Below are positions 39,167 to 47,631 of a DNA stretch of 64,000 nucleotides, piece by piece. How positions within the stretch are numbered: position 1 is the first letter of the stretch; every line of letters begins with the position of its first letter. Where the stretch lies: positions 19,431-83,430 of the forward strand of contig CAZSKU010000010.1 in the NCBI GenBank assembly GCA_964607515.1, read 5' to 3'. Origin of the DNA: UBA6080 sp964607515 (GTDB lineage: Bacteria > Fermentibacterota > Fermentibacteria > Fermentibacterales > JCC-6). The position numbers were made by a program, and so were the translations under genes. The notes below the pieces were generated by a model. The model saw nothing but the letters and a program-made list of their open reading frames with translations. It searched no databases and was not told the origin of the DNA.

Positions 39167-41935
39167 ATGACCGAGCAATTCGTATACTATTTCGGAAAAA
39201 CCCGGACCGACGGCGGCAGAGACATGAAAGCCCTCCTGGGGGGCAAGGGGGCGAATCTCGCGGAAATGACCAGCATCGGTCTTCCGGTCCCCCCGGGCTT
39301 CACCATAACCACCGAGGCATGCGACCTTTACAATACCCTGGGCGGCCGGTGGCCAGAGGGGCTGGAGGAGCAGGCAAAGGAAAACATCTCGCTGCTTGAG
39401 AAGGAGCTGGGCCGGGGTTTCGGCGACCCCCGGAATCCCCTGCTGCTCTCGGTGAGAAGCGGCGCAGCGGTATCCATGCCGGGAATGATGGACACCGTGC
39501 TGAATCTTGGAATCAGCATGGAGAATCTCGACGCCCTGAAGAGGATGAGCGGAAATCCGAGGTTCGCCCTGGACAGCCTCAGAAGGTTCATGCAGATGTT
39601 CGGCGATGTGGTTATGGGGGTTCCCCACCACGATTTCGAGCGAGCCCTGGAATCCGTGAAAGCCCTGAAGGGCGTCAGACTGGACACTGAGCTGGACGCC
39701 GCCGACCTGGAGAAGGTCGTCGCTCTCTACCAGGACATCTACCGGAAGCAGACAGGATCGCCCTTTCCATCGGACCCCTGGGAGCAGCTTCGACTCAGCG
39801 TCAACGCGGTGTTCGACAGCTGGAACAATCCCAGAGCTGTCCGCTACCGGGAACTCAATGAGATCCGCGGCCTTCGGGGAACCGCGGTGAACGTGCAGAG
39901 CATGGTCTTCGGGAACATGGGGGAAGGCAGCGGAACCGGGGTCTGCTTCACCCGTGACCCGTCCACCGGAGAGAATGTCTTCTACGGCGAATACCTAATG
40001 AACGCCCAGGGCGAGGACGTGGTGGCGGGCATCAGGACCCCCCTCCCCATCAGCGATCTGGCCCGTGAGAACCGGAAGGCCTACGACGAGCTGGTGGCCG
40101 TGAGGGAGACCCTGGAACGCCATTACCACGACATGCAGGACATCGAGTTCACCATCCAGGACGGGGAGCTCTTCATACTTCAGACCAGGAGCGGCAAGAG
40201 AACCGTATTTGCCGCCCTGAACATGGCAGTGGACATGGCGGAGGAGGGGCTCATCGACAGGGAGACCGCTCTTATGCGGGTGCCCGCGCAGAACTTCAAC
40301 CAACTCTTCGCCTCGATCCTCGACTCTTCCAGTAAAAAGAGCGCCAGGCTGCTCACCCGGGGGCTAAACGCCTCCCCGGGCGGCGCCTGCGGGGCCATAG
40401 TCTTCAGCGCCCACGATGCCGAGGAGTGGGCCAGGGCCGGCAGGGATGTGATCCTCTGCCGCCAGGAGACCAGCCCCGAAGACATTGGTGGAATGGCGGC
40501 GGCCCGGGGTATTCTCACCGCCCGGGGAGGCATGACCAGCCACGCCGCGGTCGTGGCCCGGGGCATGGGGGCTCCCTGTGTGGCGGGAGCCGGTGAACTG
40601 GTGATCGACAGCCATGCGAAGACTGTCACCCTGGGAGACCTTGTCCTCCGGGAGGGGGACATCCTGGCCATAGACGGCTTCACCGGCGAAGTCTTCGCCG
40701 GGGAGGTCAAGGTCAGGGACTCCGAGATAGTCCAGGTCCTCAGGGGCTCCATTCCCGCCTCGGAATCCTCCCTTTTCAGGAAGTACGACACCCTGGTGGG
40801 CTGGGCCGACCGGGTGAGAACCCTGAAGGTTAGGACCAACGCCGACACCCCCAGGGACACCGAAATGGCGGTGCTCTTCGGGGCGGAGGGCGTGGGGCTG
40901 TGCAGGACCGAGCACATGTTCTTCGACGGAGACCGGATCAAGAGTTTCAGGAAGCTCATCCTGGTGGCCGAACGGGTGAAGAGGCTGCGGGAGAGGATTC
41001 AGGCCGGCTCCGGCGACACGGCGGAAGCTGAGAAACTGCTTAGGGAGCCCGAGCGAATCTATCGGGAAGCACTGGAGGAACTCCACCCCCTGCAGAGGCG
41101 GGACTTCGAGGGGATCTTCAGGGCGCTGGACGGCCGCCCGTGCAACGTCAGACTGCTGGATCCCCCGCTTCACGAGTTTCTTCCCCATGACCTGCAGGGC
41201 CGGGAGGAGATGGCGGCGGAGATGGGGGTCTCGCTGGAGAGCGTTGTGGAGACCGTTGGCGCCCTTCACGAGTTCAACCCCATGATGGGTCACCGGGGAT
41301 GCCGACTGGGACTTTCGTACCCCGAAGTCACGGAAATGCAGGTCAGGGCCGTCATGGAGGCGGCCATCACCGTGGCCAGGGAGGGCGTGAAGGTCATTCC
41401 CGAGATAATGATCCCCCTGGTGGGCCATGTGGCTGAGCTGAGGATCATGCGGCGGCTGGCCCGGGAGACGGCTGAAAAGGTGCTCTCCGAGAACGGCCTG
41501 TCCAGTGACTTCGTAAACTACAGCATCGGCACCATGATCGAGGTTCCGAGGGCCTGCGTCACCGCCGAGGAGATCGCTTCCGAGGCGGACTTCTTCAGTT
41601 TCGGCACCAACGACCTCACCCAGATGGGTTGCGGCTTCAGCCGCGACGATGCGGGCAAGTTCCTCGGGGATTATGTTCGCATGGGCATCTACGAGAGGGA
41701 TCCCTTCCAGTCAATAGACGAGGAGGGGGTCGGCGCCCTGGTGACGCTGGCGGTCCGGGGAGGGCGCACAGCGAAGCCCGGCCTCAAACTCGGTGTGTGC
41801 GGGGAGCACGGTGGGGATGCGGCCTCGATAAGGTTCTTCAACAAGGCGGGGCTCGATTACGTTTCCTGTTCTCCCTACCGGGTTCCGGTGGCCAGACTGG
41901 CTGCGGCCCAGGCGGTGATTGAGGCCAACCGATAG
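39167..41935 (+). CDS. ppdK: Pyruvate, phosphate dikinase
   Basis: The product has 922 residues, slightly longer than usual. ALLGGKGANLAEMTSIGLPVPPGFT is the N-terminal ATP-grasp start; VRSGAAVSMPGMMDT and TGVCFTRDPSTGENVFYGEY follow. The phosphohistidine domain has GGMTSHAAVVARGMG with the catalytic His. The C-terminal PEP-binding barrel has GAEGVGLCRTEHMFF, MGHRGCRLG, FSFGTNDLTQM and a late GVCGEHGGD. It interconverts pyruvate, ATP and phosphate with PEP, AMP and pyrophosphate. AGGAAGAA lies before the ATG. The next gene starts 10 bases after the stop behind an AGGAGG. Confidence 0.95.
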   Translation: MTEQFVYYFGKTRTDGGRDMKALLGGKGANLAEMTSIGLPVPPGFTITTEACDLYNTLGGRWPEGLEEQAKENISLLEKELGRGFGDPRNPLLLSVRSGAAVSMPGMMDTVLNLGISMENLDALKRMSGNPRFALDSLRRFMQMFGDVVMGVPHHDFERALESVKALKGVRLDTELDAADLEKVVALYQDIYRKQTGSPFPSDPWEQLRLSVNAVFDSWNNPRAVRYRELNEIRGLRGTAVNVQSMVFGNMGEGSGTGVCFTRDPSTGENVFYGEYLMNAQGEDVVAGIRTPLPISDLARENRKAYDELVAVRETLERHYHDMQDIEFTIQDGELFILQTRSGKRTVFAALNMAVDMAEEGLIDRETALMRVPAQNFNQLFASILDSSSKKSARLLTRGLNASPGGACGAIVFSAHDAEEWARAGRDVILCRQETSPEDIGGMAAARGILTARGGMTSHAAVVARGMGAPCVAGAGELVIDSHAKTVTLGDLVLREGDILAIDGFTGEVFAGEVKVRDSEIVQVLRGSIPASESSLFRKYDTLVGWADRVRTLKVRTNADTPRDTEMAVLFGAEGVGLCRTEHMFFDGDRIKSFRKLILVAERVKRLRERIQAGSGDTAEAEKLLREPERIYREALEELHPLQRRDFEGIFRALDGRPCNVRLLDPPLHEFLPHDLQGREEMAAEMGVSLESVVETVGALHEFNPMMGHRGCRLGLSYPEVTEMQVRAVMEAAITVAREGVKVIPEIMIPLVGHVAELRIMRRLARETAEKVLSENGLSSDFVNYSIGTMIEVPRACVTAEEIASEADFFSFGTNDLTQMGCGFSRDDAGKFLGDYVRMGIYERDPFQSIDEEGVGALVTLAVRGGRTAKPGLKLGVCGEHGGDAASIRFFNKAGLDYVSCSPYRVPVARLAAAQAVIEANR

Positions 41936-41939
41936 GAGG
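41934..41939 (+). promoter_or_regulatory. AGGAGG ribosome binding site deciding a CTG start
   Basis: AGGAGG overlaps the ppdK stop codon region and ends six bases before CTG (41946-41948), in frame with the diguanylate cyclase. Spacing is identical to the case at 2863-2877. Confidence 0.55.
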
Positions 41940-41945
41940 AAAGTC

Positions 41946-44270
41946 CTGAACAGCCCCGCAGTGCTTCTGGCCATGGGTGCTTCGGCCCTGCGGGAGGCCG
42001 CCACGACGGGGCTCCGCCGGGAGGGCTTCGCGGTGATCACCGCCGACGACGGCATGGAAGCGGCGCTGAAGGCCTGCGAAAACCCTCCGGGAGCTGTCCT
42101 GGCCTCGGCCCTGCTTCCGGTTCTGGACGGGGTCAGGTTGTGCCGGTTCCTGAAATCCCACCCTTCCACCCGTGGAATTCCCGTGGTGCTGACTATCCCG
42201 GACAGCAACAGGAACCTTCGGTTCAGGTCTGAACTGGCAGGGGCCGACATGGTCGTCCCCTACTCCCATCCCGTGGATGTTCTGGCTGCCAGGCTGCGAA
42301 CCATGGTGTCGACCGTCCCCTCGGGCGCCGGCGGAAGAGTTCCCGACGGGGAACAGGTGCTGCACTTCATCTCCGAGGGGCTTCTCGAGCGTCTGGAGAG
42401 GCTGGAGACGGTAATGGGGCTGGCGGAGGGTCTCGGGAACTCGGTCACCGTTGCCGAGCTTTTTCGAAGGATAGCCGTCTCGGTGCTGGTGGGGCTGGGT
42501 TTCGAAAGGGTATGGGGGGGCTGCCGCCAGCGGGACGATTCCCGGTTTCACGTGCAGATCGCCATGGGTAGCGGCATTTCCCGGAAATCCATCGAACTGA
42601 GACACCGGGAGTCTCCCGCCGCCCTGGCGGTAAGCAGCGGGCGCCAGGTGCACTCTTCGGCCCTCAACGTCCCTCCGGGAATACTGGAGTGGTCCGGCAC
42701 CCTCGACTACCTCGACACCCCCGTCATGGCCGGGGGCGAGGCACTGGGGCTCATCCGGGCCGACCGCGGAGTCACCGGAAGACCCATCAGCCAATGGTCC
42801 GCGGAGGGCGTTAAAATGCTTGCTGACCTAGCGGGGGGGAGCCTCCTGGGTCTGCTCTCCCAGGAGCAGGTGGCGATGTGCCGGGAGGAGTCCGCTGAAC
42901 TGCTGGACTCCCTCGGGAGCGCGGTCCTCACGATCAACCGGGACGGAATCATCGTGGATGCGCGGGGGAACACCGGGACCCTGCTGGGCCGGGAACCCCA
43001 TCAGCTCACCGGCGAGATGTTCAACTCCGCGGTGACCCTCCGGGGTGTGGACCAGGAGGACTTCGTAGCCTCCGCCTTCGCCGGCGGGCTGGAGTCCGCA
43101 GCGGAAGTCATCGCCGACAACGCCCACGAGAGGGTGCTTGAGGTGAGATTCCTGCCCGGTAGGGATACTTCCCGGGGGGCTTCCCTGGTGAAGGTGGTCT
43201 TCAGCGACATGAGCCGGGAGTACCAGTTGAGCCTGGAACTCCAGGACAGGACCCAGGAACTGGAGACCATCTCCGGCATCTCCCGGGAGCTTCAGGCTGT
43301 CTCGGACATCGACTCGGTGTGCGGCACCCTTCTGAAAACCCTTCAGAGGCTCTACCCCAGGGAGAGCATCTCCATTCTCCTGGCGGGAAGCCTGGACGAG
43401 GGGGCCGTCCCGGAAACCATGGTGGTCAAGGCCGAAAGGGGCTACCGGGAGGAGTGGTCTCCGGTGGGCCAGGTGCTGAAGATGACCCCGGGAGGCCGGG
43501 GGGCGGTGCTCAGATCGGTGTATTCGGCACGGCCGGTGAACGTTCGCGACACCAGCCAGACCATAGACTACGTGGCCAATCAGGAGGGGACCGCAAGCGA
43601 ACTGGTGGTGCCGATGATCAGCCAGGGCAGGATAGTCGGGGCCATAGACCTGCAGAGCCCGGTTACGTACCGGTACGAATCCGACGATGTAAGGCGCATC
43701 CAGAAGATCGCCGAGCAGGCGGCGGGAGCGGTGGAGAGCGCCCTGATGCAGTACGAGCTGTTCGACATGGCCAGAAGGGACAGACTCACCGGGCTTCACA
43801 ACCTGAGGTACTTCGAGGAGAAGTACGCCGAGGAGTTCGACAGGGCCAGCCGTTACGGTTACCCGTTCTCGGTCATTGTGATGGACATAGACGACTTCAA
43901 GGTCTACAACGACACCTACGGCCATCCCATGGGGAACGTGCTGCTGAAGAGACTCACCGTGGCGGTGAAGAACGCCCTGCGGGAGGTGGACATTCCGGTG
44001 CGTTACGGCGGCGAGGAGTTCGTGTGCATCCTTCCCCTCACGGACATCAGGGTGGGTGAGGAGGTGGCGGAGCGGATCCGTCAGAGGATCCTGGACGCCA
44101 ATCCCGACATCCCCCACGCGGACACACAGCCGGAAGGCTGCGTCAGCGTAAGTCTCGGGGTGGCCAGTTTTCCGGCGGACAGCCGGGAAAAAGACGAACT
44201 TTTCGAGCTTGCGGACCAGAGGATGTACAGCGCCAAGAGAGCCGGAAAGAACCGTGTCTGCGCCCGCTGA
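41946..44270 (+). CDS. Diguanylate cyclase with degenerate receiver, GAF, PAS and GAF domains
   Basis: With CTG at 41946 the product has 774 residues. Residues 1-120 look like a receiver, but the phospho-acceptor position in VLASALLPVLDG is Ser and the conserved Lys near GADMVVPYSHP is missing. GAF-like (about 150-290), PAS-like (about 310-420) and a second GAF-like domain (about 435-580) follow. The GGDEF domain starts DRLTGLHNLRYFEE, has MDIDDFK and an intact YGGEEF, with REVD nine residues before it forming the RxxD inhibitory site. It should make cyclic di-GMP with product inhibition. TTG at 41919 is an alternative start without a ribosome site. The downstream gene overlaps its end. Confidence 0.8.
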   Translation: MNSPAVLLAMGASALREAATTGLRREGFAVITADDGMEAALKACENPPGAVLASALLPVLDGVRLCRFLKSHPSTRGIPVVLTIPDSNRNLRFRSELAGADMVVPYSHPVDVLAARLRTMVSTVPSGAGGRVPDGEQVLHFISEGLLERLERLETVMGLAEGLGNSVTVAELFRRIAVSVLVGLGFERVWGGCRQRDDSRFHVQIAMGSGISRKSIELRHRESPAALAVSSGRQVHSSALNVPPGILEWSGTLDYLDTPVMAGGEALGLIRADRGVTGRPISQWSAEGVKMLADLAGGSLLGLLSQEQVAMCREESAELLDSLGSAVLTINRDGIIVDARGNTGTLLGREPHQLTGEMFNSAVTLRGVDQEDFVASAFAGGLESAAEVIADNAHERVLEVRFLPGRDTSRGASLVKVVFSDMSREYQLSLELQDRTQELETISGISRELQAVSDIDSVCGTLLKTLQRLYPRESISILLAGSLDEGAVPETMVVKAERGYREEWSPVGQVLKMTPGGRGAVLRSVYSARPVNVRDTSQTIDYVANQEGTASELVVPMISQGRIVGAIDLQSPVTYRYESDDVRRIQKIAEQAAGAVESALMQYELFDMARRDRLTGLHNLRYFEEKYAEEFDRASRYGYPFSVIVMDIDDFKVYNDTYGHPMGNVLLKRLTVAVKNALREVDIPVRYGGEEFVCILPLTDIRVGEEVAERIRQRILDANPDIPHADTQPEGCVSVSLGVASFPADSREKDELFELADQRMYSAKRAGKNRVCAR

Positions 44271-45387
44271 CCCCGGGGTTTTCGATGTGGTGGTCAGAGA
44301 CGGCCTGTACGGCCGGAGCCGGGAGGGTCTGGCCGGGGTGCTCGAGGAAATGGTGCTTCTGGCCGGGGGGTGGCCGGACTCCGCTGCGCCCGGAGCCCGA
44401 GTCCTTCTGAAGGTCAACATGCTGGCGGCCAAGAGCCCGGAACGGGGGATCACGACCCACCCCGATGTGGTGGCGGCGGTGGGGCTGCTGCTGCGGGACA
44501 GAGGCTGCAGGGTCTTCGTGGGCGACAGCCCCGGGGGGGCGGTGAAAGGCGTGGAAAGGTACTGGCGCAACTGCGGATACCTCGACATGTGCCGGGAGAC
44601 GGGCCTTGAACTGGTGAATTTCGAGAGTTCAGGGTCCAGGGAGGTTTCGGTCCGGGGCAGAAGCTACCATGTCGCCCTGCCTGTTCTTGAGGGCTTCGAT
44701 CTGAGGATCAACCTCTGCAAGTTCAAGACCCACTCCTACTGCCGGATAACCTGCGCGGTCAAGAACAGCTTCGGCATCGTGCCGGGTCTGGGCAAGGCGG
44801 TGCTCCACACCAGGTCCCCCAGGCCCAGGGATCTCGCCGTGAACATCGTAGACCTGTACGAGGCGGCCCGGTTCGGCCTGCACGTGTGTGACGCCCTGAT
44901 CGCCCTTGACGGGCGGGGGCCCAGCACCGACGGCAGACCCAGGCCCGACGGGGTGCTGGCGGTGGCCAGGGACGGGGTCTGCATGGACGCAGCCCTGTGC
45001 TCCATGGCGGGGTTGCCCCCCAGGGAGCTGGACACCACCAGGATAGCCCTGGAGCGGGGGCTTGGAAAACCCCCGGAGGACATCTCTGTAGACGGCCCCA
45101 GGGTTTTCCGGGACTTCGACATTCCCGGGAAGTCCTGGCTGAACCGGGTTCCGCCCTTCCTTGGAACCGTGGCCAGAAAGCTCCTGAGGGTGGCCCCCAG
45201 GTCCAACGACAGGTGCACCGGCTGCGGTTTCTGCGCCCGGAGCTGTCCGGTGAACGCCATAGAGATAAGGAACGGACGCGCGGTCATGAGAAAAGGCAGG
45301 TGCATCATGTGCCTGTGCTGCCACGAGCTGTGTCCGGAGAACGCGGTGGAGATAAGACTGCCGCTGCTTCGGAACGCCCGGCGATGA
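44254..45387 (+). CDS. DUF362 protein with C-terminal two-cluster ferredoxin domain
   Basis: The product has 377 residues. DUF362 features are LLKVNMLAAKSPERGITTHP, VGDSPGG, LCKFKTHSYCRITCAVKNSFG and a GRGPS segment. The C-terminal 60 residues hold CTGCGFCARSCP and CIMCLCCHELCP, two 4Fe-4S clusters, so it probably transfers electrons. The reaction is unknown for the family. GTG at 44254 has GGAAAGA upstream and lies within the last codons of the diguanylate cyclase gene. Its stop overlaps the LpxL-like start (ATGA). A second DUF362 gene without the ferredoxin part closes this run. Confidence 0.75.
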   Translation: MSAPADPGVFDVVVRDGLYGRSREGLAGVLEEMVLLAGGWPDSAAPGARVLLKVNMLAAKSPERGITTHPDVVAAVGLLLRDRGCRVFVGDSPGGAVKGVERYWRNCGYLDMCRETGLELVNFESSGSREVSVRGRSYHVALPVLEGFDLRINLCKFKTHSYCRITCAVKNSFGIVPGLGKAVLHTRSPRPRDLAVNIVDLYEAARFGLHVCDALIALDGRGPSTDGRPRPDGVLAVARDGVCMDAALCSMAGLPPRELDTTRIALERGLGKPPEDISVDGPRVFRDFDIPGKSWLNRVPPFLGTVARKLLRVAPRSNDRCTGCGFCARSCPVNAIEIRNGRAVMRKGRCIMCLCCHELCPENAVEIRLPLLRNARR

Positions 45388-46325
45388 GCGGGATAACCTT
45401 CAGCCACAGGCTTCAGTATCTGGCTCTGGTTTTCCTGGCCCGGGTGCTGAACCTGCTCCCCGTGGGCGCTGCCCTGGGGGCGGGCTCCCTTCTGGGCAGG
45501 ATCTGCTGGAGCGTTCTCGGCCTTCGCCGGGAAGTGTCGAGGATGAACATCAGGCAGGCATTCCCTGACATGCCTTCCCGGGATGTGGACCGGGTGGGCC
45601 GGGACTCCTACAGGAACGCCGGCAGGGCGATGGTGGAGTTCGCCAGGCAGCCCGGGATGGACAGGGCATACGCCCGGAAGTACATCGCCGTGGAGGAGAC
45701 TCCGACCCTGCAGAGTTTCAGGGAGTGTCCCACGGGAGCGCTGGTGATCAGTTTCCACTTCGGCAACTGGGAGTACTGCGGGATCATGAGCGGATTCCTG
45801 AAGGACGGAACGGCCTTTCTGGTGGGGCAGCAGAGGAATCCCCTGGTGGACGGATACATCAACAGGCTCAGGGGGGCGCACGGCAACCGGCTTCTCAGCA
45901 GGGACGCGGCCATGAGGGGCATCGTGGAGATAGCCAGAAACGGCGGCGCCGCGTGCTGGCTCAGCGACCAGGATGCCGGCAGGAGCGGTCTGGTAGTGCC
46001 GTTTTTCGGTTACCCCGCCTCGACACCCCGGGGCGCCGCAGCCTTCAGCGTGAAACTGGGGATTCCTGTGTGCTGCAGTTTCATGGTGCGAACCGGGGGC
46101 CCCCGCCAGAGGTATACGATGAAGGCGATGCTGTACCCCCGGACCGACCTGTCCAGGGAGGAGGCCGAACTGGACATCACCAGGAGGTACACGAAGGTGC
46201 TGGAGGAAGCGGTCAGGGAGAACCCGGACCACTACTGGTGGCCACACCGGAGGTGGAAAACCACCGGGTTCTACCGGAAGAACAGGCCGGAGCCTGATGC
46301 TCCGGCGGAGGGAGGTTCCGGATGA
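45384..46325 (+). CDS. LpxL/HtrB-type lipid A acyltransferase
   Basis: The product has 313 residues with an N-terminal membrane helix (about 10-40). The HX4E acyltransferase motif is HFGNWE, His125 and Glu130. Downstream DQDAGRSGLVVPFFGYPASTPRG and YWWPHRRWKTT are family-typical. It would add a secondary acyl chain to lipid A, or to a related lipid, at the inner membrane. Position inside a DUF362 run is unusual for lipid A genes. ATG at 45384 overlaps the DUF362 stop, and the 82-residue gene starts inside its last codons. Confidence 0.8.
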   Translation: MSGITFSHRLQYLALVFLARVLNLLPVGAALGAGSLLGRICWSVLGLRREVSRMNIRQAFPDMPSRDVDRVGRDSYRNAGRAMVEFARQPGMDRAYARKYIAVEETPTLQSFRECPTGALVISFHFGNWEYCGIMSGFLKDGTAFLVGQQRNPLVDGYINRLRGAHGNRLLSRDAAMRGIVEIARNGGAACWLSDQDAGRSGLVVPFFGYPASTPRGAAAFSVKLGIPVCCSFMVRTGGPRQRYTMKAMLYPRTDLSREEAELDITRRYTKVLEEAVRENPDHYWWPHRRWKTTGFYRKNRPEPDAPAEGGSG

Positions 46326-46570
46326 CCGGCGACAGGGTGCACCCGGTTTTCAAAGCGCTGGTGGGCTGCCTGGCGGTGGCGGCTGCTGCGGGGGTCGCCT
46401 TGCTGGTGTTCCTGGTGGTGCTGCCTCTGCTGGGGGTGACCCTTACCGTCACATGGATAGTTCTTCTTCTAGCGGTTTTCGCCAGTCTTCTCGGTGTGGT
46501 GCTGGCAGGGATCGGCGACCAGGTGCTCAGGGGGCTCGGAAGGGCCGGAAGAAGGAGGGAAGGCAGGTGA
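46322..46570 (+). CDS. Small membrane protein, two predicted helices
   Basis: The product has 82 residues. Two hydrophobic segments (about 12-35 and 42-64) are separated by a short turn, with a basic C-terminus (GRAGRRREGR). I see no family. It overlaps both neighbours by four bases (ATGA upstream, GTGA downstream) with GGAGG before its start, so it is a real gene in the operon rather than an accident. Confidence 0.6.
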   Translation: MTGDRVHPVFKALVGCLAVAAAAGVALLVFLVVLPLLGVTLTVTWIVLLLAVFASLLGVVLAGIGDQVLRGLGRAGRRREGR

Positions 46571-47631
46571 ACGGGCTGGCTGTTCTGCTGTGCCTTGTAC
46601 CCGGGGATGTTTTCGACCCCGGCGCGGGGGAATTTCTGGACCGGGCCGTGTACTACGACGAGGCCTTCGACAATGCCGATTCCTGCTACCGGGCCGGAGA
46701 CTGGGAGGCCGCCGCGGGGTTCTTCCTGGAAGGACTTCGAGCCCAGCCCTGGGACCATGTGGGGGTCTACAACCTGGCCTGCTGTTACGGTCTCCTGGAC
46801 CGGGCAGACCTTGCTTCAGCCTACCTTCTCCGGGCCTGGAGGCTCGGCTTCAGGAACATTGAGCTGGAGAGGGCCGACGGGGACTTCGATCCGGTCAGGG
46901 ACGACCCTGTCTTCACCGCCCTGGAGGACAGCCTGGAGGCGGCGGCCCTGAGGGAGCAGGCCCTCCTGGGAAGCGAGCTGCTGCTGGAGATTCCGGGCCC
47001 CTTCCGCTGCCTGGTACAGACCCCGGAAGGGTTCCCCGACGAAGGACCCTACCCTCTGCTGCTCTGTCTGCACGGCTACGGCAGTACGCCGGAGCAGTTC
47101 ATGCGCCTCTGGGAAACCGCCGGGGAGTTCCCCTGCATCATGGCCGCGCCCCAGGCGCCGGCCCCTTTCGATACGGGGCAGGAGCTGGGATACAGCTGGA
47201 TAGCCGAAGGATATCCCGCGGAGAAAGCCCGGGAGTACATCCTCGAGGTGCTGGACCTGCTGCAGGCCCGATACCCGGTCGACCGGGTGTACCTGGTGGG
47301 ATTCTCCCAGGGCGCCGGCATGGCCTATCTGACCGGTCTGCGCTCCCCCGGCCGGTTCGCCGGCATCGCCCCCTTCAGCGGGTGGTTCCCCGAGGAGATC
47401 ACAGACATGGAGATCGAAGCCGCCCGGGCCCTTCCGGTCAGGGTGGTGCACGGCGAACAGGACGGGGCGGTGCCCCTGCAGCAATCCCTTGACGCCGTGG
47501 CGTTGCTGGCGTCCCACGGCCTGGACGTGAGTCTTCACACCTTCCAGGGTGGGCACGTTTTTCCCCTGGACCAGTTCCGGGAAATCCTTTCCGAGTTCCT
47601 CGGAGACGCTCCGGAAGGAGGAGTTCTTTGA
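46567..47631 (+). CDS. TPR-containing phospholipase/carboxylesterase-type alpha/beta hydrolase
   Basis: The product has 354 residues with a signal-like N-terminus. Residues about 30-125 are a TPR-like pair (CYRAGDWEAAAGFFLEGLRAQPW, then ACCYGLLDRADLASAYLL) ending with the DDPVFTALED segment common after TPRs. The hydrolase core starts PLLLCLHGYGS and has the GFSQGA nucleophile Ser247, Asp299 in EQDGAVP and His330 in GGHVFP. Esterase substrate unknown. GTG at 46567 overlaps the small gene and TTG of the following DUF362 gene overlaps its end. An acyl-chain substrate would fit the neighbouring acyltransferase, by inference. Confidence 0.75.
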   Translation: MNGLAVLLCLVPGDVFDPGAGEFLDRAVYYDEAFDNADSCYRAGDWEAAAGFFLEGLRAQPWDHVGVYNLACCYGLLDRADLASAYLLRAWRLGFRNIELERADGDFDPVRDDPVFTALEDSLEAAALREQALLGSELLLEIPGPFRCLVQTPEGFPDEGPYPLLLCLHGYGSTPEQFMRLWETAGEFPCIMAAPQAPAPFDTGQELGYSWIAEGYPAEKAREYILEVLDLLQARYPVDRVYLVGFSQGAGMAYLTGLRSPGRFAGIAPFSGWFPEEITDMEIEAARALPVRVVHGEQDGAVPLQQSLDAVALLASHGLDVSLHTFQGGHVFPLDQFREILSEFLGDAPEGGVL

